Shown here piece after piece: positions 6,364-7,733 of a stretch of DNA of 7,733 nucleotides. The notes below the pieces were generated by a model. It searched no databases. It was not told the DNA's origin and saw only the letters and a program-made list of their open reading frames with translations. The position numbers were made by a program, and so were the translations under genes. The DNA is from Chitinophagaceae bacterium (GTDB taxonomy: Bacteria; Bacteroidota; Bacteroidia; Chitinophagales; Chitinophagaceae): NCBI GenBank assembly GCA_947481355.1, contig CANKGM010000085.1, positions 1 to 7,733 on the forward strand, given 5' to 3'. Numbering within the stretch: the first letter of the stretch is position 1; each line of letters begins with the position of its first letter.

Positions 6364-6976
6364 GTTATTTATACCACTAATTCTTCTTTTCAGTATTATT
6401 GGGTGTGGTTATTATAATTTTTCAGAAGAAAGTTTGCCATACTATAATACCCAAGACTTGACACCTTCATGGGATTCAAAGAATGTACACCATATCACCA
6501 AGTTCAACTTAGTTGATCAAACAGGAAGAATTTTCAGTTCAGACTCACTAAAGAATAAAGTATACATTGCGAATTTCTTCTTCACTACCTGTCCAAGTAT
6601 TTGTCCAAAAATGACAAAATGTTTCCAGGTATTGCAGGATAGTCTTTCAGCTAATAACCTAGTTGAGTTAATATCCTTTTCTGTTATGCCATGGGTGGAT
6701 TCAGTGAGTAAGTTAAAGGCGTATGGTCTAGAAAATAAGATCAATCCAAGTAAGTGGCATTTATTAACGGGAGACAAATCAATTATCTATTCTTTAGGGA
6801 GGGTTTCGTTTTTTGCGGACAATAATAAGTTAAAAGACACCACTACATTTATCCATACAGATAAAATGTATTTGGTTGATAGGTATCAGCAGATCAGGGG
6901 AATTTATAATGCAACTAATATGCATGATATCGGTAGGGTATTAGCTGATATTCAGATCTTGGGAAAAACTAATTAA
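6320..6976 (+). CDS. SCO1/SenC-family copper chaperone, lipoprotein
   Basis: This 218-residue thioredoxin-fold protein has lipobox SIIGC with Cys29. The SCO copper-binding signature is intact: CPSIC at 91-95 (CxxxC) following NFFFTT, and His179 in FIHTDKMYLVD. LKAYG at 132-136 also fits the family. The usual SVDPERDT segment reads SVMPWVDS, so an acidic residue common in the family is Met here. SCO proteins bind Cu(I)/Cu(II) and deliver copper to the Cu-A site of cytochrome oxidase, or act as envelope thiol reductases. The ATG at 6320 overlaps the preceding gene by 44 bases and places about 14 residues before an otherwise typical lipoprotein signal. A later start is possible: an ATT at 6359, overlapping the upstream stop, would begin exactly at KLFIPLILLFSIIGC. 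Third gene of the oxidase operon. Confidence 0.92.
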   Translation: MVLFQQRIVCQFSIKLFIPLILLFSIIGCGYYNFSEESLPYYNTQDLTPSWDSKNVHHITKFNLVDQTGRIFSSDSLKNKVYIANFFFTTCPSICPKMTKCFQVLQDSLSANNLVELISFSVMPWVDSVSKLKAYGLENKINPSKWHLLTGDKSIIYSLGRVSFFADNNKLKDTTTFIHTDKMYLVDRYQQIRGIYNATNMHDIGRVLADIQILGKTN

Positions 6977-7120
6977 TCAGTTCCTCGCAACTCCACCTGT
7001 TAAACTTTATTAAACATAGTCCCACTTTAAAAAGGTAAAGTTTGAGTGAGCATTTGGCTGAGATTTTCATAGAGTGAAAAAGGTTCACCATTTTCGACTG
7101 GTGAATATGAAAATTGCCTT
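6977..7120. other. Convergent intergenic region
   Basis: These 144 bases separate the ends of the rightward copper operon and the leftward small-membrane-protein gene. I see no reading frame or RNA gene. The stretch is AT-rich and holds several short inverted repeats: AAACTTTA at 7002-7009 with TAAAGTTT at 7036-7043 (26-base loop, no following T-run), TTTTCA at 7064-7069 with TGAAAA at 7075-7080, and the stronger hairpin at 7084-7105 listed separately. Confidence 0.6.
7077..7105 (-). terminator. Probable intrinsic terminator of the leftward right-end genes
   Basis: TTCACCA (7084-7090) and TGGTGAA (7099-7105) form a perfect 7-bp stem with an 8-base loop. On the minus strand the stem is followed at once by CCTTTTT (7083-7077), the expected U-tract, and it lies 15 bases past the stop at 7121. 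The stem has only three G-C pairs, so termination may be modest. On the plus strand the T-rich stretch comes about 13 bases later and is interrupted, so service to the copper operon is less likely. Confidence 0.55.
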
Positions 7121-7402
7121 TTATTTCCCTTGCCAACCATCCATTATTCCCTTTCTTATTTCACTTTGTGAGTTACCAATCATATACCCAAATAATCCTG
7201 CAACAATTGCCAAGTGAATAATTAAAACTGCTTTTTGCCATGTTGGTCTTTCTTTCCATGGTTGTGCCTGATCGAAAGGATCAAAGGCTAGAGCAATACC
7301 CATATAGGTAGCTGCATCTCCTGCAGAGTGCTTATAAACTAATTCATAAATTCCAAATAGGATAAAACCAATGTAGATAAACTTGTTGAATGAAGTTTTC
7401 AT
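7121..7402 (-). CDS. Small two-pass membrane protein of unknown function
   Basis: The product has 93 residues, starting at an ATG at 7402, 10 bases after the stop of the upstream gene, so the two are probably co-transcribed. It has two hydrophobic spans, about 7-24 (KFIYIGFILFGIYELVY) and 58-76 (AVLIIHLAIVAGLFGYMIG). They are joined by a polar loop containing AGDAATYMGIALAFDPFDQ and PWKERPTW. The N-terminal basic residues and the polar C-terminus suggest both ends are cytoplasmic. There are no catalytic motifs and I do not recognise a named family. The codon use and hydrophobic pattern make it a credible gene rather than a chance frame. Its job is unknown; nothing links it to copper beyond proximity, and it is on the far side of a terminator from the copper genes. 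Confidence 0.7.
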   Translation of the reverse strand: MKTSFNKFIYIGFILFGIYELVYKHSAGDAATYMGIALAFDPFDQAQPWKERPTWQKAVLIIHLAIVAGLFGYMIGNSQSEIRKGIMDGWQGK

Positions 7403-7412
7403 TTTATTCGTT

Positions 7413-7733
7413 TTAATAATTTTTACCTTTTGATTCTAATAGTGAATAGGCCTCCTCCCAACTTGGGATGGTATCTGATTCATATCCATAAGTTCTACCT
7501 GTAGCTATCGAACGAAACGCTTTCATTGCTTTTAGGTGAACACCGTTTTTCATAAAGTCGAGCATCATCTCACGACTCTCCCAGGCCGACAAAGTACAAT
7601 TATAGCCGTTGATTTTTTTCACAGCACTATGTAAATTTCCTTTTGCGGATTTTGCTTCACCGAATGAAGGAATTGCTAAACTCCAAAATCTGATAAATCC
7701 CCATAATCCCTTTGGCTTTAATCCAGTGATTGA
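7413..7733 (-). CDS. DUF3291/monooxygenase-like protein, 5' part beyond the right edge
   Basis: The frame is open from the right edge to a TAA at 7413, giving the last 106 residues of a longer protein. An internal GTG at 7622 could be mistaken for the start, but 37 upstream codons remain open and look coding (GLWGFIRFWSLAIPSFGEAK). The visible part includes CTLSAWESREMMLDFMKNG, then HLKAMKAF, TGRTYGYES and the C-terminal PSWEEAYSLLESKGKNY. The pattern of a strand carrying WES, an amphipathic helix with FM-x-G-x-H, and a terminal P-x-W-EEA helix resembles small dimeric ferredoxin-like alpha/beta proteins annotated as DUF3291 or antibiotic-biosynthesis-monooxygenase-like. Substrate and reaction are unknown. 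It lies upstream of the small membrane-protein gene, probably in one transcript. The family call is from memory of the motif layout, so moderate confidence. Confidence 0.72.
   Translation of the reverse strand, partial: SITGLKPKGLWGFIRFWSLAIPSFGEAKSAKGNLHSAVKKINGYNCTLSAWESREMMLDFMKNGVHLKAMKAFRSIATGRTYGYESDTIPSWEEAYSLLESKGKNY
7666..7694 (+). promoter_or_regulatory. Third copy of the GAAGGAAT-N15-TCTGAT element, inside a coding region
   Basis: GAAGGAAT (7666-7673), 15 bases, then TCTGAT (7689-7694) on the plus strand reproduces the oxidase-operon promoter element exactly, including spacing. It lies antisense within the truncated right-edge gene and points out of the window. It could promote an antisense or downstream transcript, or be a coding coincidence: the octamer corresponds to the codons for IPSF on the other strand. 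Low confidence. Confidence 0.25.

Noticed and set aside
6517..6777. Minus-strand open frame of 86 codons inside the SCO gene
   Set aside because: It is antisense to the conserved CxxxC region; no independent evidence.
7002..7043. AAACTTTA/TAAAGTTT inverted repeat as terminator of the copper operon
   Set aside because: The stem has a single G-C pair, the loop is 26 bases and no T-run follows.
7413..7622. A complete 69-residue gene starting at GTG 7622
   Set aside because: The frame stays open upstream to the window edge with family-like sequence, so this is the 3' end of a larger truncated gene.

Overview
The window looks like chromosomal DNA of a member of the Bacteroidota. It is AT-rich, ribosome binding regions are A-rich rather than strong GGAGG, and the outer-membrane receptor has the carboxypeptidase-regulatory-like domain plus plug plus barrel layout typical of that phylum. 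The genus cannot be determined from the sequence.

Layout: a leftward five-gene block (1-4223, minus strand) encodes, in transcription order, an ECF sigma factor with a TTG start, a 97-residue single-pass anti-sigma candidate, a membrane-anchored CnrX-like periplasmic metal sensor, a secreted Spy-like LTxxQ protein, and a TonB-dependent receptor that runs off the left edge. A 112-bp divergent promoter region (4224-4335) separates it from a rightward three-gene block (4336-6976, plus strand): a lipoprotein multicopper oxidase with complete copper sites, a MORN_2-repeat lipoprotein, and an SCO1/SenC copper chaperone. A 144-bp convergent gap follows, with a terminator-like hairpin. The right end holds two leftward genes: a small two-pass membrane protein and the 3' part of a monooxygenase-like (DUF3291-type) gene cut by the right edge.

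How it fits together: sigma, small anti-sigma and periplasmic sensor resemble the CnrH/CnrY/CnrX arrangement of Cupriavidus, and the divergent genes are copper-handling proteins. Both divergent promoters carry the same element, GAAGGAAT, then exactly 15 bases, then TCT. This is what would be expected if the sigma factor activates its own operon and the oxidase operon. The proposed system is a copper-responsive (or other metal/envelope-stress-responsive) ECF regulon whose own operon also makes a TonB-dependent receptor and a Spy-like protein. Gene identities are well supported; the inducing metal, the receptor substrate and the regulatory wiring are inference. A third copy of the full element lies inside the right-edge gene.
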